DNA of 52,371 nt from Bacteroidota bacterium (GTDB taxonomy: Bacteria; Bacteroidota; Bacteroidia; Flavobacteriales; Flavobacteriaceae). Made by a program: the position numbers and the translations under genes. The stretch spans positions 1-52,371 of the forward strand of contig CANIFM010000002.1 in the NCBI GenBank assembly GCA_947466955.1, read 5' to 3'. Shown here one piece after another: positions 15,651 to 24,495 of this stretch (position 1 is its first letter; each line of letters opens with the position of its first letter). The notes under the pieces were generated by a model, which had not been told where the DNA came from, made no database searches, and saw only the letters and a program-made list of their open reading frames with translations.

Positions 15651-16238
15651 ATGAAAATTATCGTCACGAGTTTGTTTATTATTTCATGTTTATTTTTAAC
15701 AAGTTTTAAAAATCCTTCTAAAAATGCAAAGGTTGCAATTTCAACAAAATTAAGTATTGATAACGAAGAGGAAGAATTTGTAGAATTAATGAATGGTAAA
15801 ATCATTAAAGGCAAAGTATCTAAATGCAATGTATTTAAAACTAATAGTTTTAAAGCAAAGGGTTCTGGTGAGGTTGTTATTAATGATGTTAAATATGAAT
15901 ACAATGATGTTATGGCTGTTCAACACAAGAAAAATAGATATAAAAAAAATGCTGACGGAGAATTTGCCAAAAGAACTTATAAAAGTAAAATTAGTGTTTA
16001 CTATACATGGATAGATATTGGTGGTGGAGGCACAACTCGTAATTTTTATTATATACTAAAAGGTGATACTGGAACCTTAGTTGAAATGACTTACGGCAAT
16101 CTCAGAAATATGGTGAGTGATTGCCCTGCTGCTATTGCCGTATTTGATGAATATGACAAACTAACAGGTAGAGCCAAAATGGATAGAAGTATAAAGGTTC
16201 AATATGACTGTATTGATATGTATGATAAGTGTAAATAA
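15651..16238 (+). CDS. Hypothetical exported protein
   Basis: The 195-residue protein is not recognised. A hydrophobic N-terminus (MKIIVTSLFIISCLFLTSF) looks like a signal peptide. Cys13 could be a lipobox cysteine (IISC), but this would be unusually close to the start. The mature part has beta-rich stretches (EEEFVELMNGKIIKGKVSKC, GEVVINDVKYEYNDVMAVQ), a central KISVYYTWIDIGGGGTTRNFYYILKG and three C-terminal cysteines (SDC, YDC, DKC) that could form disulfides. It stands alone between repeat-rich spacers. A periplasmic or surface location is inferred. Confidence 0.6.
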   Translation: MKIIVTSLFIISCLFLTSFKNPSKNAKVAISTKLSIDNEEEEFVELMNGKIIKGKVSKCNVFKTNSFKAKGSGEVVINDVKYEYNDVMAVQHKKNRYKKNADGEFAKRTYKSKISVYYTWIDIGGGGTTRNFYYILKGDTGTLVEMTYGNLRNMVSDCPAAIAVFDEYDKLTGRAKMDRSIKVQYDCIDMYDKCK

Positions 16239-16280
16239 ATTTAAATGCTATTAATTAAAAACAGTAATTAATATAAAAGT

Positions 16281-16315
16281 CCCCCCGCTAGCGCAAGCGT
16301 CACGCTTGTGCCCAC
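16281..16315. repeat. Short GC-rich hairpin repeat
   Basis: CAAGCG-TCA-CGCTTG (16294-16308) sits within a GC-rich island of an AT-rich spacer. It looks like one of the small palindromic intergenic repeats common in this group. Only one copy was noticed in this window. Confidence 0.45.
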
Positions 16316-16379
16316 AATGAAATTTAAAAAAATCTATAAATAATTATCAGTTAGAAATTAAAAATAGTACATAATCCGA

Positions 16380-16737
16380 CTTATATTTATTGCAGTCTAA
16401 CTTGTATTTATTGCAGTCCAACTTATAAATCTAGCGGTCTGACTTATAAACCTAGCGGTCTGACTTGTAAACCTAGCGGTCTGACTTATAAACATAGCAG
16501 TCTGACTTGTAATTATGCTTCCTGCATTTGTAGTTATGCTTACTGCATTTGTTATTATGCTTCCTGCGTTTGTAATTATGCTTCCCGCATTTGTAATTAT
16601 GCTTCCTGCATTTGTAATTATGCTTCCTGCGTTTGTAATTATGCTTCCTGCGTTTTTAATTATGCTTCCTGCATTTGTAATTATGCTTCCTGCATTTGTA
16701 ATTATGCTTCCTGCATTTGTAATTATGCTTCCTGCAT
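16380..16737. repeat. 21-bp minisatellite, about 17 units of two sequence types
   Basis: Six units of one type (16380-16505, variants of CTTRTAAACCTAGCGGTC) run in unbroken 21-base register into eleven units of a second type (16506-16736, variants of CTTGTAATTATGCTTCC). All share a CTTRTA start. Because 21 is a multiple of three, open frames run through it on both strands and encode heptad strings such as ITNAGSI or MLPAFVI. Nothing else suggests they are proteins. It lies between the hypothetical gene and the toxin-antitoxin pair. Confidence 0.92.
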
Positions 16738-16876
16738 TTGTAATTATAACTTTTGCTGTGCAAAGTTCCACGACTTCGTACACACAAAGACAAGAAAAAA
16801 ACGAATGATTTTAATAATAAAAATTAGCATCTGAAATAAATTCAGATTGACAAAAAAGGGCTTTTTGTTATGCAAC

Positions 16877-16903
16877 TCCGTCAGAGTTCAAAACTCTGAC
16901 GGA
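16877..16903. repeat. Perfect hairpin repeat, first copy
   Basis: TCCGTCAGAGTT (16877-16888) and AACTCTGACGGA (16892-16903) form a 12-bp perfect stem. The same hairpin recurs at 17897-17929. It follows GATTGACAAA-type repeat sequence shared with the long repeats nearby. Confidence 0.75.
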
Positions 16904-16991
16904 TTTAGAACATTGGTAAAAATGCTAAAAAAAATCGCAGAGAATCGAAACGTAATTTTTTTTATGTACTTTTGAGTAAATTAATAATTAT

Positions 16992-17291
16992 ATGAACCTA
17001 ATAGAAAATCATAATAAAGACATATTCGATTTATGCAAAACGCATAAAGTAAAATCTTTATATGCTTTTGGTTCTGTTTTAACTGATAAATTCAACAACG
17101 AAAGTGATGTTGATTTGATTGTTGATTTTGAAAATTTGGATGTTTTAGATTATGGAGATAACTATTATAACTTAAAGTTTTCACTTGAAAATATTTTAAA
17201 AAGAAATATTGATTTATTAGAAGAAAAAGCCATAAAAAATCCATATTTTAGAAAGACTTTAAACCAAAATAAAGTGTTGATTTATGGATGA
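16992..17291 (+). CDS. mntA: MNT-domain nucleotidyltransferase antitoxin (MntA type)
   Basis: A 99-residue minimal nucleotidyltransferase. Gly27-Ser28 and Asp39/Asp41 form a perfect GSX10DXD motif (AFGSVLTDKF, ESDVDLIVDF). NIDLLEE supplies the probable third acidic residue. In characterised MntA/HepT pairs this enzyme AMPylates the HEPN toxin and silences it. It overlaps the hepT start by eight bases, as usual. A -7-like TACTTTTG lies at 16967-16974. Confidence 0.88.
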   Translation: MNLIENHNKDIFDLCKTHKVKSLYAFGSVLTDKFNNESDVDLIVDFENLDVLDYGDNYYNLKFSLENILKRNIDLLEEKAIKNPYFRKTLNQNKVLIYG

Positions 17292-17623
17292 TACTATTAA
17301 AACTTGGCTTTATGATATTTTAAGTTCCATTAATGAAATCGAAAGTTACTTTATTGAAACACCTAAAATGTTTTGAAATTTATCAAAATGATTTAAAAAC
17401 TAAAAGAGCTGTTGAAAGAAACATCGAAATTATTGGAGAAGCAATGAGTCGAATTCGAAAAGAAAATAGTAAAATTGAAATTTCAAACTCAAGAAAAATT
17501 GTAGATGTAAGAAATAGAATAATTCACGGATATGATTCCGTTTCTGATGATGTAATTTGGGGAATTGTAATTAGAAATCTGCCAGTTTTACAAAAAGAAG
17601 TAGAAATTCTGTTGAACGAATAA
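17284..17623 (+). pseudogene. hepT: HEPN-domain toxin gene, frameshifted
   Basis: The natural start is ATG 17284, giving MDDTIKTWLYDILSSINEIE and a stop (TGA 17374) after 30 codons. Reading from 17333 in the +1 frame continues the same protein: FEIYQNDLKTKRAVERNIEIIGEAM, then RNRIIHGYD (17510 onward). Removing one T from the TTTT run at 17371-17374 restores a normal HepT of about 112 residues. The RX4HXY ribonuclease motif, whose Tyr is the AMPylation target in HepT, is intact downstream. The break may be a real mutation silencing the toxin, a slippage site, or an assembly error. Confidence 0.85.
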
Positions 17624-17670
17624 AGCCAAACCGCTCGTATTTACAACATCTAGTTGCTCGAAAATGTTAT

Positions 17671-17875
17671 GTTTCGATACCATTTTCGATATGCGAATTT
17701 ACAATCTGTCCCCACAAAGTCAAGAAAAAATAATTGTGAAGAGATTGCCACGTTCCTCGCAATGATATTCTAACACGATTACGGATGCGACACCTAATTG
17801 CCCTCGATACTACTATAAAAATAGAAACTGAAATAAATTCAGATTGACAAATCAAAGGTTAAATTCAGATTGATA
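17671..17875. repeat. Long dispersed repeat, copy R1
   Basis: About 200 bases match, with small changes, copy R2 (17961-18170) and R3 (47241-47412). Shared words are ACAAGAAAAAATAATT or close variants, an ATTGCC...CAATGATATTC hairpin segment, ATTACGGATGCGACA and CTGAAATAAATTCAG. No gene was seen in 17624-18253. Confidence 0.85.
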
Positions 17876-17896
17876 AAATAGGTTTATTTGTTTCAC

Positions 17897-17929
17897 AACT
17901 CCGTCAGAGTTTAAAACTCTGACGGAGTT
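17897..17929. repeat. Perfect hairpin repeat, second copy
   Basis: AACTCCGTCAGAGTTT (17897-17912) and AAACTCTGACGGAGTT (17914-17929) form a 16-bp perfect stem with a one-base centre. It repeats the hairpin at 16877-16903 and lies between R1 and R2. Confidence 0.8.
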
Positions 17930-17960
17930 AAGCGATAATCAAGATGGCTCGGATATGTTA

Positions 17961-18170
17961 CGTTTCGATACCCGTTTCGATAGCGCGGATTTGCAATCCG
18001 TGCCCATAAATACAAGAAAAAATAATTATGATGAGATTGCCTTGTTTCCCTCAATGATATTCTAACACGATTACGGATGCGACACCTAATTGCCCTCGAT
18101 ACTACTGTAAAAATAGAATCTGAAATAAATTCAGGTTGACAAATCAAAGGTTAAATTCAGTTTGATAAAC
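17961..18170. repeat. Long dispersed repeat, copy R2
   Basis: Second copy of the R1 repeat in the same orientation, about 290 bases downstream. It contains GCGGATTTGCAATCCGTGCCC and then the shared blocks listed for R1. Extra GATTGACAAATCAAAGGTTA-type units follow. Confidence 0.85.
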
Positions 18171-18253
18171 CAAAGGTTAAATTCAGATTTTCCAAATAAC
18201 CGAATTAACAAATAACCAAATCAACGAATCCACAAATAAACCCTTCCTAAAAA

Positions 18254-19012
18254 CTATCTCGTAAAAACCAATTTCACATCCGTGGATAAATTAGCATCAA
18301 AACAATATCCTTCATAATTAAACCCTTTCAAATCGTCAATCGTTTGGGCGTTACTATCAATAATATACCGAACCATCAAACCCCTAGCCTTTTTGGCAAA
18401 GAAACTAATCATTTTTAGTTTTCCATCTTTATAATCTTTAAATTCTGGCGTAATCACTGGCACTTTCAACGCTTTTAAATCTACTGCCGAAAAATATTCG
18501 GTACTTGCTAAATTCACTAACAATTCTCCTTTAGCCAGCGATTTGTTTAAAGCAGCGGTAACATTGTTTTTCCAAAATGCATATAGGTTTTTAGCATCAC
18601 CAACAGCTATTTTCGTACCCATTTCCAAGCGGTACGGCTGGATTAAATCCAATGGTTTCAGCACGCCATACAATCCTGAAAGAATGCGCAACCTACTTTG
18701 TAAATCTTCCAATTTATCCAATGGAATCGTGTGTGCATCAATACCTGTATAGACTTCCCCATCAAAAGCAAAGATGGCGGGACGTGCATTTTGTGGAGTA
18801 AAGGGTGTTTTCCAATCTTGATTGCGTTGCCAATTCAAATCTGCCAATTTATCGGAAATATCCATTAAACCTGACAAGTCTTTTGGCGAAAGTGTTTTCA
18901 AAACGCTATGAACTTGTCGTGCTTCCTTTAGAAACTCAGCTCCCGAATAGGTTTCGGTTGGCAAAGGCGTTTCAAAATCCAATGATTTAGCAGGAGAAAT
19001 TACGATTTTCAT
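18254..19012 (-). CDS. yaaA: Peroxide stress protein YaaA (UPF0246)
   Basis: The 252-residue protein starts MKIVISPAKSLDFETPLP, the YaaA signature, and carries NARPAIFAFDGEVYTGIDA, RILSGLYGVLKPLDLIQPYRLEMGT, LVNLASTEYFSAVD and the late ISFFAKKARGLMVRYII. In E. coli YaaA lowers free intracellular iron during peroxide stress and binds DNA. The biochemical activity here is assumed similar. It is a single gene facing the repeat-rich region. A minus-strand TACTTTTG box lies at 19032-19039, about 20 bases before its start. Confidence 0.94.
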   Translation of the reverse strand: MKIVISPAKSLDFETPLPTETYSGAEFLKEARQVHSVLKTLSPKDLSGLMDISDKLADLNWQRNQDWKTPFTPQNARPAIFAFDGEVYTGIDAHTIPLDKLEDLQSRLRILSGLYGVLKPLDLIQPYRLEMGTKIAVGDAKNLYAFWKNNVTAALNKSLAKGELLVNLASTEYFSAVDLKALKVPVITPEFKDYKDGKLKMISFFAKKARGLMVRYIIDSNAQTIDDLKGFNYEGYCFDANLSTDVKLVFTR

Positions 19013-19386
19013 AGTGGTTTTTATTGAAATTCAAAAGTACAAATTAGTATTAAAGATTGCTAATACGTTGAGAATAGTTTTTTCATACAATAAACAAATG
19101 CAATTCTAATTCATAAGATCGCTATATTTCATTGCACAAATCAACAAAAAATCGAATCAACGGAAAACCAATTAATCATTATCAATAAATTTGAAATACT
19201 TTGATTTAAAAAATAATATATTTTGTTTCAAAATTTTATCATAAATTGCACCTTTATTGTCTGAATAATAAATTAAATTCTTTGTTTTTAGAGTTTTTTA
19301 TAAATAATTTAGGAAATAAAAATATACGAAATAGAATAAGCGGGAAGTCGAAAACGTATTTAGAGTAGATAAACAAAAACAAAAAA
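19013..19386. other. Divergent intergenic region, no gene seen
   Basis: About 370 AT-rich bases separate yaaA (minus) from the lipoprotein gene at 19387 (plus). Apart from the yaaA -7 box at 19032-19039, nothing is recognisable. No RNA gene or strong hairpin was seen. Confidence 0.5.
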
Positions 19387-20454
19387 ATGAAAATAAATAA
19401 ATTTAAATTAATAGCATTAATTATTTTTTCGATTATTATCCTAAATTCTTGCTCAAAAGAAAGCGCTGGACCAGCTGCAACAACTGTTGCCCAAGACAAA
19501 CAAAACATATCAAATACAATACATGATTTTTATGGTTGTTTAACCACTTTAGACGACGGCGATTTATCAAACTTTTTATTGTATTCATTATTTAACTCAA
19601 CAAATCAGCATTACAACGATACCTATTTAAAAACTTTGACCGACAAATTTGAATTGCAATTTGGACAATTAGTTTTAAATGATAGAATGCAATTTGCTAA
19701 CAATACAGGTATTTACACTTGGAGCAATACAACTCAATCATGGACAAAAGTAAATAGTTCAAACGTAATTACTTTAAAATTCCCTTCCAGATCAAATCAA
19801 GTTATTGACTCGGAATTATCTTTCAACTCTTATAGTGATGTTCTTACCTCATATAATGCTACTAATTATTGGTTACCAACAGGTGCTAACTTAACGTTAA
19901 AAAGAGATGGAAATTTAGTTTTTTCACTTAATTTAAGTAATGTTACATTTGACACAAGTACAAATTTTACAATGCCAATAAATGCTGATATTTCAATTTA
20001 CACTGCTCCTTTCACTCATACTTTTCAATGGAGAAGGACTTCAAGTACTGAATTTCAGTTAAGTTATAATTCTACAACCCCACAAGGTTGCGGGACTAAC
20101 TCTGTTACAAATTTCAAACTTTATGATGCGGATTATGGAAACATTACATCTGTAAAAGATGATCTAAAAACTGTTAATGGAACACTAATTGAAGGAAATT
20201 TAAAAGTTGTTTATTCTATTAATGTTCAAGCCTTATCAGTATATACAGACCCAACTCCTTCTCAAATAAACAATAATTCAGATGCCGAGGTTTATTATAA
20301 TGATGTGAAAATTGGAGATTTAAGTTATGATGTTATAAATAATAGTTCTGAAATTTTTATTATTTATTCTGATGGAACAAGAGAAAATATTGATGTTTAT
20401 GTTGGTGATTTTCAAAATCAAATAAATACTATTTTCGCTAATTACATGCACTAA
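19387..20454 (+). CDS. Hypothetical lipoprotein
   Basis: A 355-residue lipoprotein. A basic N-terminus and hydrophobic core lead to the lipobox ILNSC near residue 22, followed by SKES, so no strong retention signal is apparent. The mature protein is Asn/Ser/Thr-rich and beta-sheet-like (NRMQFANNTGIYTWSNTTQSW, ANLTLKRDGNLVFSLNLSNV). No known domain is recognised. It is followed after two bases by a small outer-membrane barrel gene, so the two probably act together at the cell surface. Confidence 0.75.
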   Translation: MKINKFKLIALIIFSIIILNSCSKESAGPAATTVAQDKQNISNTIHDFYGCLTTLDDGDLSNFLLYSLFNSTNQHYNDTYLKTLTDKFELQFGQLVLNDRMQFANNTGIYTWSNTTQSWTKVNSSNVITLKFPSRSNQVIDSELSFNSYSDVLTSYNATNYWLPTGANLTLKRDGNLVFSLNLSNVTFDTSTNFTMPINADISIYTAPFTHTFQWRRTSSTEFQLSYNSTTPQGCGTNSVTNFKLYDADYGNITSVKDDLKTVNGTLIEGNLKVVYSINVQALSVYTDPTPSQINNNSDAEVYYNDVKIGDLSYDVINNSSEIFIIYSDGTRENIDVYVGDFQNQINTIFANYMH

Positions 20455-20456
20455 AA

Positions 20457-21029
20457 ATGTTTAAAAATTTTATTAAAATAATAGTTCTTTTATTTTCATT
20501 GACTTTGTATTCTCAAAATGAAATAACGAATTTATCCAATCCAAACCTGATAAAACATCAGGTTGGAATTGGTATTTCAAAATTTATAAATTCCGCATTT
20601 TCATCAGACATAAATGCCTATAATATTGAATATAGATATAAATATTCAAACAAAACGTCCTTACGAACAGGAGTAAGCTACGAAAAAGATGATAGTGAAA
20701 ATGGTTTTATAAACAGTGGTGTTAAATTTGGAATTGATAGACAACTTAGAAAATATGAAAAATGGACTTATTATTACGGAATAGATTTATTTGGTAATTA
20801 TTCCAATTATAAAAATATTAATAAAGATATTTATAGTTTTGGTGTTACACCATTGATTGGAATTCAATATAATATCTCACAAAACTTTTCTATTTCAATT
20901 GAACCGATGTTATATATAAAATACAACATCGTTGTTGATAATTTAACATTTGATAGAAATAATAAAAAAGAATGGGCTGAAACTGGGTTGGGAAAACTTG
21001 GATATATTCAATTAAATTTTCACTTTTAA
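20457..21029 (+). CDS. Small outer-membrane beta-barrel protein
   Basis: The 190-residue protein has a signal peptide (MFKNFIKIIVLLFSLTLYSQ) and alternating aromatic/polar strands ending in YIQLNFHF, the C-terminal phenylalanine signature of outer-membrane barrels. About eight strands fit. It resembles PorT/OmpW-sized barrels, but no specific family is recognised. The start lies two bases after the preceding lipoprotein gene, suggesting co-transcription. After it, at about 21093-21118, is another fragment of the ATTGC...GCAAT hairpin repeat. Confidence 0.75.
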   Translation: MFKNFIKIIVLLFSLTLYSQNEITNLSNPNLIKHQVGIGISKFINSAFSSDINAYNIEYRYKYSNKTSLRTGVSYEKDDSENGFINSGVKFGIDRQLRKYEKWTYYYGIDLFGNYSNYKNINKDIYSFGVTPLIGIQYNISQNFSISIEPMLYIKYNIVVDNLTFDRNNKKEWAETGLGKLGYIQLNFHF

Positions 21030-21162
21030 AAAATATTGTTTTTATAAAACATAATATAGTGGCAATTGCTGATTACTAGGTTCAGTTGTATCTATCATTG
21101 CAAGAACGTGGCAATCACAGTGAAGGTCGTAAATCAACAAATAAACAAATCTACAAATAACC

Positions 21163-22212
21163 TTATTCCCCTTCCTCAACTACTTCGTGAGATTTCGAGT
21201 AATTGCGCCATTTATCAATACAATCCTGCATGTCTTGTGGCAATTCCGTATCAAAACTCATCATTTCTCCCGTGGTGGGATGAACAAAACCTAAAGTCTT
21301 GGCGTGCAACGCTTGACGTGGTAAAACCTTGAAACAATTGTCTATAAATTGTTTGTATTTTGTAAAAGTAGTTCCCTTCAAAATTAAATTTCCACCATAA
21401 CGCTCATCGTTAAAAATAGGATGTCCAATGTGTTTCATGTGCACCCGGATTTGGTGCGTACGTCCCGTTTCTAATATGCAAGAAACCAAGGTTACATAGC
21501 CAAAACGCTCCAAAACTTTATAATGCGTTACGGCGTGTTTTCCAATCGTTGGATCTTCAAAAACCGACATTTGCATTCTGTCTTTAACGTGTCGTGCAAT
21601 ATTTCCTTCAATCGTGCCTTCATCTTCTTTGACAGTTCCCCAAACCATAGCAACATATTCTCTTTCGGAAGTTTTAGCTTCAAATTGCTTGGCGAGGTGC
21701 GTCATTGCCGCTTCAGTTTTGGCAATTACTAAAAGTCCTGTCGTATCTTTATCAATTCGATGTACTAATCCCGGTCGTTCGCTGCTATTCATTGGCAAAT
21801 TGTCAAAATGATACGCCAACGCATTCACTAAAGTTCCCGTGTAATTTCCGTGTCCCGGATGCACAACAAAACCTGCTGGTTTATTAATGAGCAACAACGT
21901 ATCGTCTTCATACACAATATCAAGCGGAATATTTTCTGGATCAACACGATTTTCAAACGGTGGATGTGTCAGCATAATCCGAACAATATCCAAAGGTTTT
22001 ACCCTGTAATTTGATTTTACGGGCAAATCATTCACATAAATATCGCCAGCTGTAGCGGCATTCTGAATTTTATTTCGGGTTGCATTTGGAATCAAATTCA
22101 TCAAAAACTTATCAATTCTTAAAAGCAATTGCCCTTTGGGAACATCAAATCTAAAATGTTCAAATAATTCTTCTTCAATCTCGTCAATCTCTGTATTCTG
22201 ATTATTGTCCAT
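21163..22212 (-). CDS. rluD: 23S rRNA pseudouridine synthase, RluD/RluA family
   Basis: The 349-residue enzyme has an N-terminal S4 RNA-binding domain (about 28-80, LLRIDKFLMNLIPNATRNKIQ) and a RluA-type catalytic domain. The catalytic Asp154 lies in GLVHRIDKDTTGLLV. INKPAGFVVHPGHG and LETGRTHQIRVHMKHIGHPI confirm the family. The neighbour combination with a PASTA protein (11-base overlap, upstream) is common in Bacteroidota. It probably modifies helix 69 of 23S rRNA, but substrate choice within RluA/C/D is not certain from sequence. Confidence 0.93.
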   Translation of the reverse strand: MDNNQNTEIDEIEEELFEHFRFDVPKGQLLLRIDKFLMNLIPNATRNKIQNAATAGDIYVNDLPVKSNYRVKPLDIVRIMLTHPPFENRVDPENIPLDIVYEDDTLLLINKPAGFVVHPGHGNYTGTLVNALAYHFDNLPMNSSERPGLVHRIDKDTTGLLVIAKTEAAMTHLAKQFEAKTSEREYVAMVWGTVKEDEGTIEGNIARHVKDRMQMSVFEDPTIGKHAVTHYKVLERFGYVTLVSCILETGRTHQIRVHMKHIGHPIFNDERYGGNLILKGTTFTKYKQFIDNCFKVLPRQALHAKTLGFVHPTTGEMMSFDTELPQDMQDCIDKWRNYSKSHEVVEEGE

Positions 22213-22804
22213 TCGGTGTTGTTGTGCTTAAACTGTCAATTTGTTCTTCATATCCTACATTTCCATCTCCAAGAACCAAATCAATTTTGGATGATTTAAA
22301 GATTTTATCGCCCGGATTTAATTTTTTTCCGTTGCAATGCATTTCCATAACCATATCTTTTCCCATATAAGGTTTGTAGGTAATTTCCCCAGCTTCAAGT
22401 CCCAACGATTTCAATGTTGGAACTGCTTGTCGGTATGTTTTTTCTATTAAATTTGGAATTCTCACCATTGTAAAACCTGAAGAATTTATTTTAATATAAA
22501 CCTTTCTGTTTTTCTTAACTCTTGCTCCAGGCATCGGATCTTGCTCTACAACAGTGTGTTTTGGATACCCCGGATTATAATCTACGCTGTCCAAAAGCAC
22601 GTAATCCAAATTCAAATCATCCAACTTGTCTTCCACTTGCTCTTCGTTCAATTTACTAAGATTTGGAACCGTAATCTCATTTCCGTGATCTGTAGTAAAA
22701 GTTAGCCAATGCATAAATAAATAGCCTAAAACAAATAGAATTGTTAACGCTACAAATACTTGAACTAAAAAAACTTTACTCTTTAAATATTCCTTTAAAG
22801 TCAT
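22202..22804 (-). CDS. PASTA-domain membrane protein
   Basis: The 200-residue protein has a short cytoplasmic start, one membrane helix (about 11-32, FLVQVFVALTILFVLGYLFM) and two to three extracytoplasmic PASTA domains: ITVPNLSKLNEEQVEDKLDDL to VEQDPMPGARVKKNRKVYI, then VRIPNLIEKTYRQAVPTLKSLGL onward. PASTA domains bind peptidoglycan fragments in Ser/Thr kinases, but no kinase domain is present here. It overlaps rluD by 11 bases. A cell-envelope role is inferred. Confidence 0.9.
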   Translation of the reverse strand: MTLKEYLKSKVFLVQVFVALTILFVLGYLFMHWLTFTTDHGNEITVPNLSKLNEEQVEDKLDDLNLDYVLLDSVDYNPGYPKHTVVEQDPMPGARVKKNRKVYIKINSSGFTMVRIPNLIEKTYRQAVPTLKSLGLEAGEITYKPYMGKDMVMEMHCNGKKLNPGDKIFKSSKIDLVLGDGNVGYEEQIDSLSTTTPNGQ

Positions 22805-22908
22805 ATACTTTTATTTATTGCAAAGATATAAAAATTGTAAAGGGAACTTGATTACAGTTGTGAAATTAGTTCCTAAATATAAATATCTCATTGAATTTAC
22901 TGTGTTTT

Positions 22909-24417
22909 CTAACCAAATAAATCTTCCTCAATCATAAAGCTATTCAAGAAAGTTATTGATTTTTGAATATCATAATGTAGAATTCGATCTTCTTTTACAA
23001 AAGGAACTTCCTCACAATACGATTTCAAGAACATTTCAATAAAATCACTTGACTTTAATGGACGTCTAAATTCAATTGCCTGTGATGCATTCATTAATTC
23101 TATGGCAAGAATTCGCTCTAAATTATCCATAATTCGTAGCGCCTTTGTAGCTGCATTTGCGCCCATACTTACGTGATCTTCTTGTCCATTGGAAGAAACA
23201 ATACTGTCAATACTGGCGGGAGTTGCCAATTGTTTGTTTTGACTTGCAATACTTGCAGCGGTATATTGTGGAATCATAAAGCCAGAATTTAAACCTGGAT
23301 TATCAACCAAAAATGCAGGAAGATTTCGCAATCCTGAAATTAATTGATAAGTTCGGCGTTCAGAAATACTTCCTAATTCTGCTAATGCAATGGCAAGAAA
23401 ATCTAAAGAAATCGCTAACGGTTGTCCGTGGAAATTTCCTCCAGAAAGTATCTGATCACTTTCTATAAATACGTTTGGATTATCTGTAACTGAGTTGATT
23501 TCGGTTTTAAAAACTTTCTTAACATAATCAAGCGCATCTTTTGAAGCACCGTGAACTTGAGGAATACATCGGAAAGAATACGGATCTTGAACATGTGTTT
23601 TCGGTTGTGCAATAATTTCACTTCCTTCTAAAAACTCATTTACACGATTTGCAGTAACAATTTGCCCTTTGTGAGGTCTGATAAAATGAATTAACTCGTT
23701 AAAAGGCTCTTGACGTCCATCAAATCCTTCCAAAGAAATCGTGCCAATTAAATCCGCTAAATAAGAATATTTACTGGCTTTTATGAGGATATGTGTTCCA
23801 TAAGCACTCATAAATTGCGTTCCATTTAGCAATGCCAATCCTTCTTTAGATTGCAAAACAATAGGATTCCAACCAAAATGTGCCATCACCACAGAAGTTG
23901 GTACTTTATTTCCGTTAAATACCACTTCGCCTTCTCCTAAAAGTGGCAATGATAAATGGGCTAAAGGTGCCAAATCACCCGATGCTCCAAGTGAACCTTG
24001 TGTATAAATTATTGGTAATATATCATTATTATAAAAGTCAATCAAACGCAAAACAGTCGCCAATTGCACTCCTGAATAACCGTAACTCAACGATTGTATT
24101 TTCAACAGCAACATCAACTTCACAATTTCTGAAGGCACCTCCTCCCCTGTTCCGCAAGCGTGCGATTTTACTAAGTTTTCTTGAAGTTGAGAAAGATTTT
24201 CATTTGAAATTTTCACATTGCAAAGCGATCCAAAACCTGTGTTTATTCCGTAAATAGCCGTTTCATTAGATTCCATTTTTTTATCTAAATAATCTCTGCA
24301 TTTTTGAATATTCACTCTTGCTTCTTCAGATAATTCAATGGTTTTGTTATGACTTATGATTTCTTGAACTACTTCTAACGAAAGAATATCGGTACTTATA
24401 TAATGAATGCTACTCAT
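22909..24417 (-). CDS. hutH: Histidine ammonia-lyase
   Basis: The 502-residue enzyme deaminates histidine to urocanate. The Ala145-Ser146-Gly147 triad in GSLGASGDLAPLAHL forms the MIO electrophile. Tyr56 lies in YGINTGFGSL. The selectivity pair Ser85-His86 (KSHACG) is that of histidine lyases; tyrosine and phenylalanine lyases use His-Leu or Phe-Leu. HGQPLAISLDFLAIALAELG and SNGQEDHVSMGANAA are further family motifs. hutU, hutI and hutG are not adjacent, so the histidine pathway is either elsewhere or incomplete. Confidence 0.94.
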   Translation of the reverse strand: MSSIHYISTDILSLEVVQEIISHNKTIELSEEARVNIQKCRDYLDKKMESNETAIYGINTGFGSLCNVKISNENLSQLQENLVKSHACGTGEEVPSEIVKLMLLLKIQSLSYGYSGVQLATVLRLIDFYNNDILPIIYTQGSLGASGDLAPLAHLSLPLLGEGEVVFNGNKVPTSVVMAHFGWNPIVLQSKEGLALLNGTQFMSAYGTHILIKASKYSYLADLIGTISLEGFDGRQEPFNELIHFIRPHKGQIVTANRVNEFLEGSEIIAQPKTHVQDPYSFRCIPQVHGASKDALDYVKKVFKTEINSVTDNPNVFIESDQILSGGNFHGQPLAISLDFLAIALAELGSISERRTYQLISGLRNLPAFLVDNPGLNSGFMIPQYTAASIASQNKQLATPASIDSIVSSNGQEDHVSMGANAATKALRIMDNLERILAIELMNASQAIEFRRPLKSSDFIEMFLKSYCEEVPFVKEDRILHYDIQKSITFLNSFMIEEDLFG

Positions 24418-24495
24418 AATTATTGTTTTATTACAAGCACAAAAATCCGTAAATACTACTTATAAAGCAAGGTTTATTCGTTTATTTTATGATTA

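Noticed and set aside
16380-16737. Possible CRISPR array
   Set aside because: The 21-bp units are contiguous with no spacers.
16397-16808. Long open frames on both strands through the 21-bp array (heptad repeats ITNAGSI or MLPAFVI)
   Set aside because: A 21-base period keeps every stop-free frame open by arithmetic. There is no start context, no signal or known repeat-protein pattern, and both strands are equally open.
17333-17623. hepT starting at ATG 17333 as an intact gene
   Set aside because: Its first 13 residues (MKSKVTLLKHLKC) do not fit the family, while the other frame from 17284 does. The frameshift explanation accounts for both.
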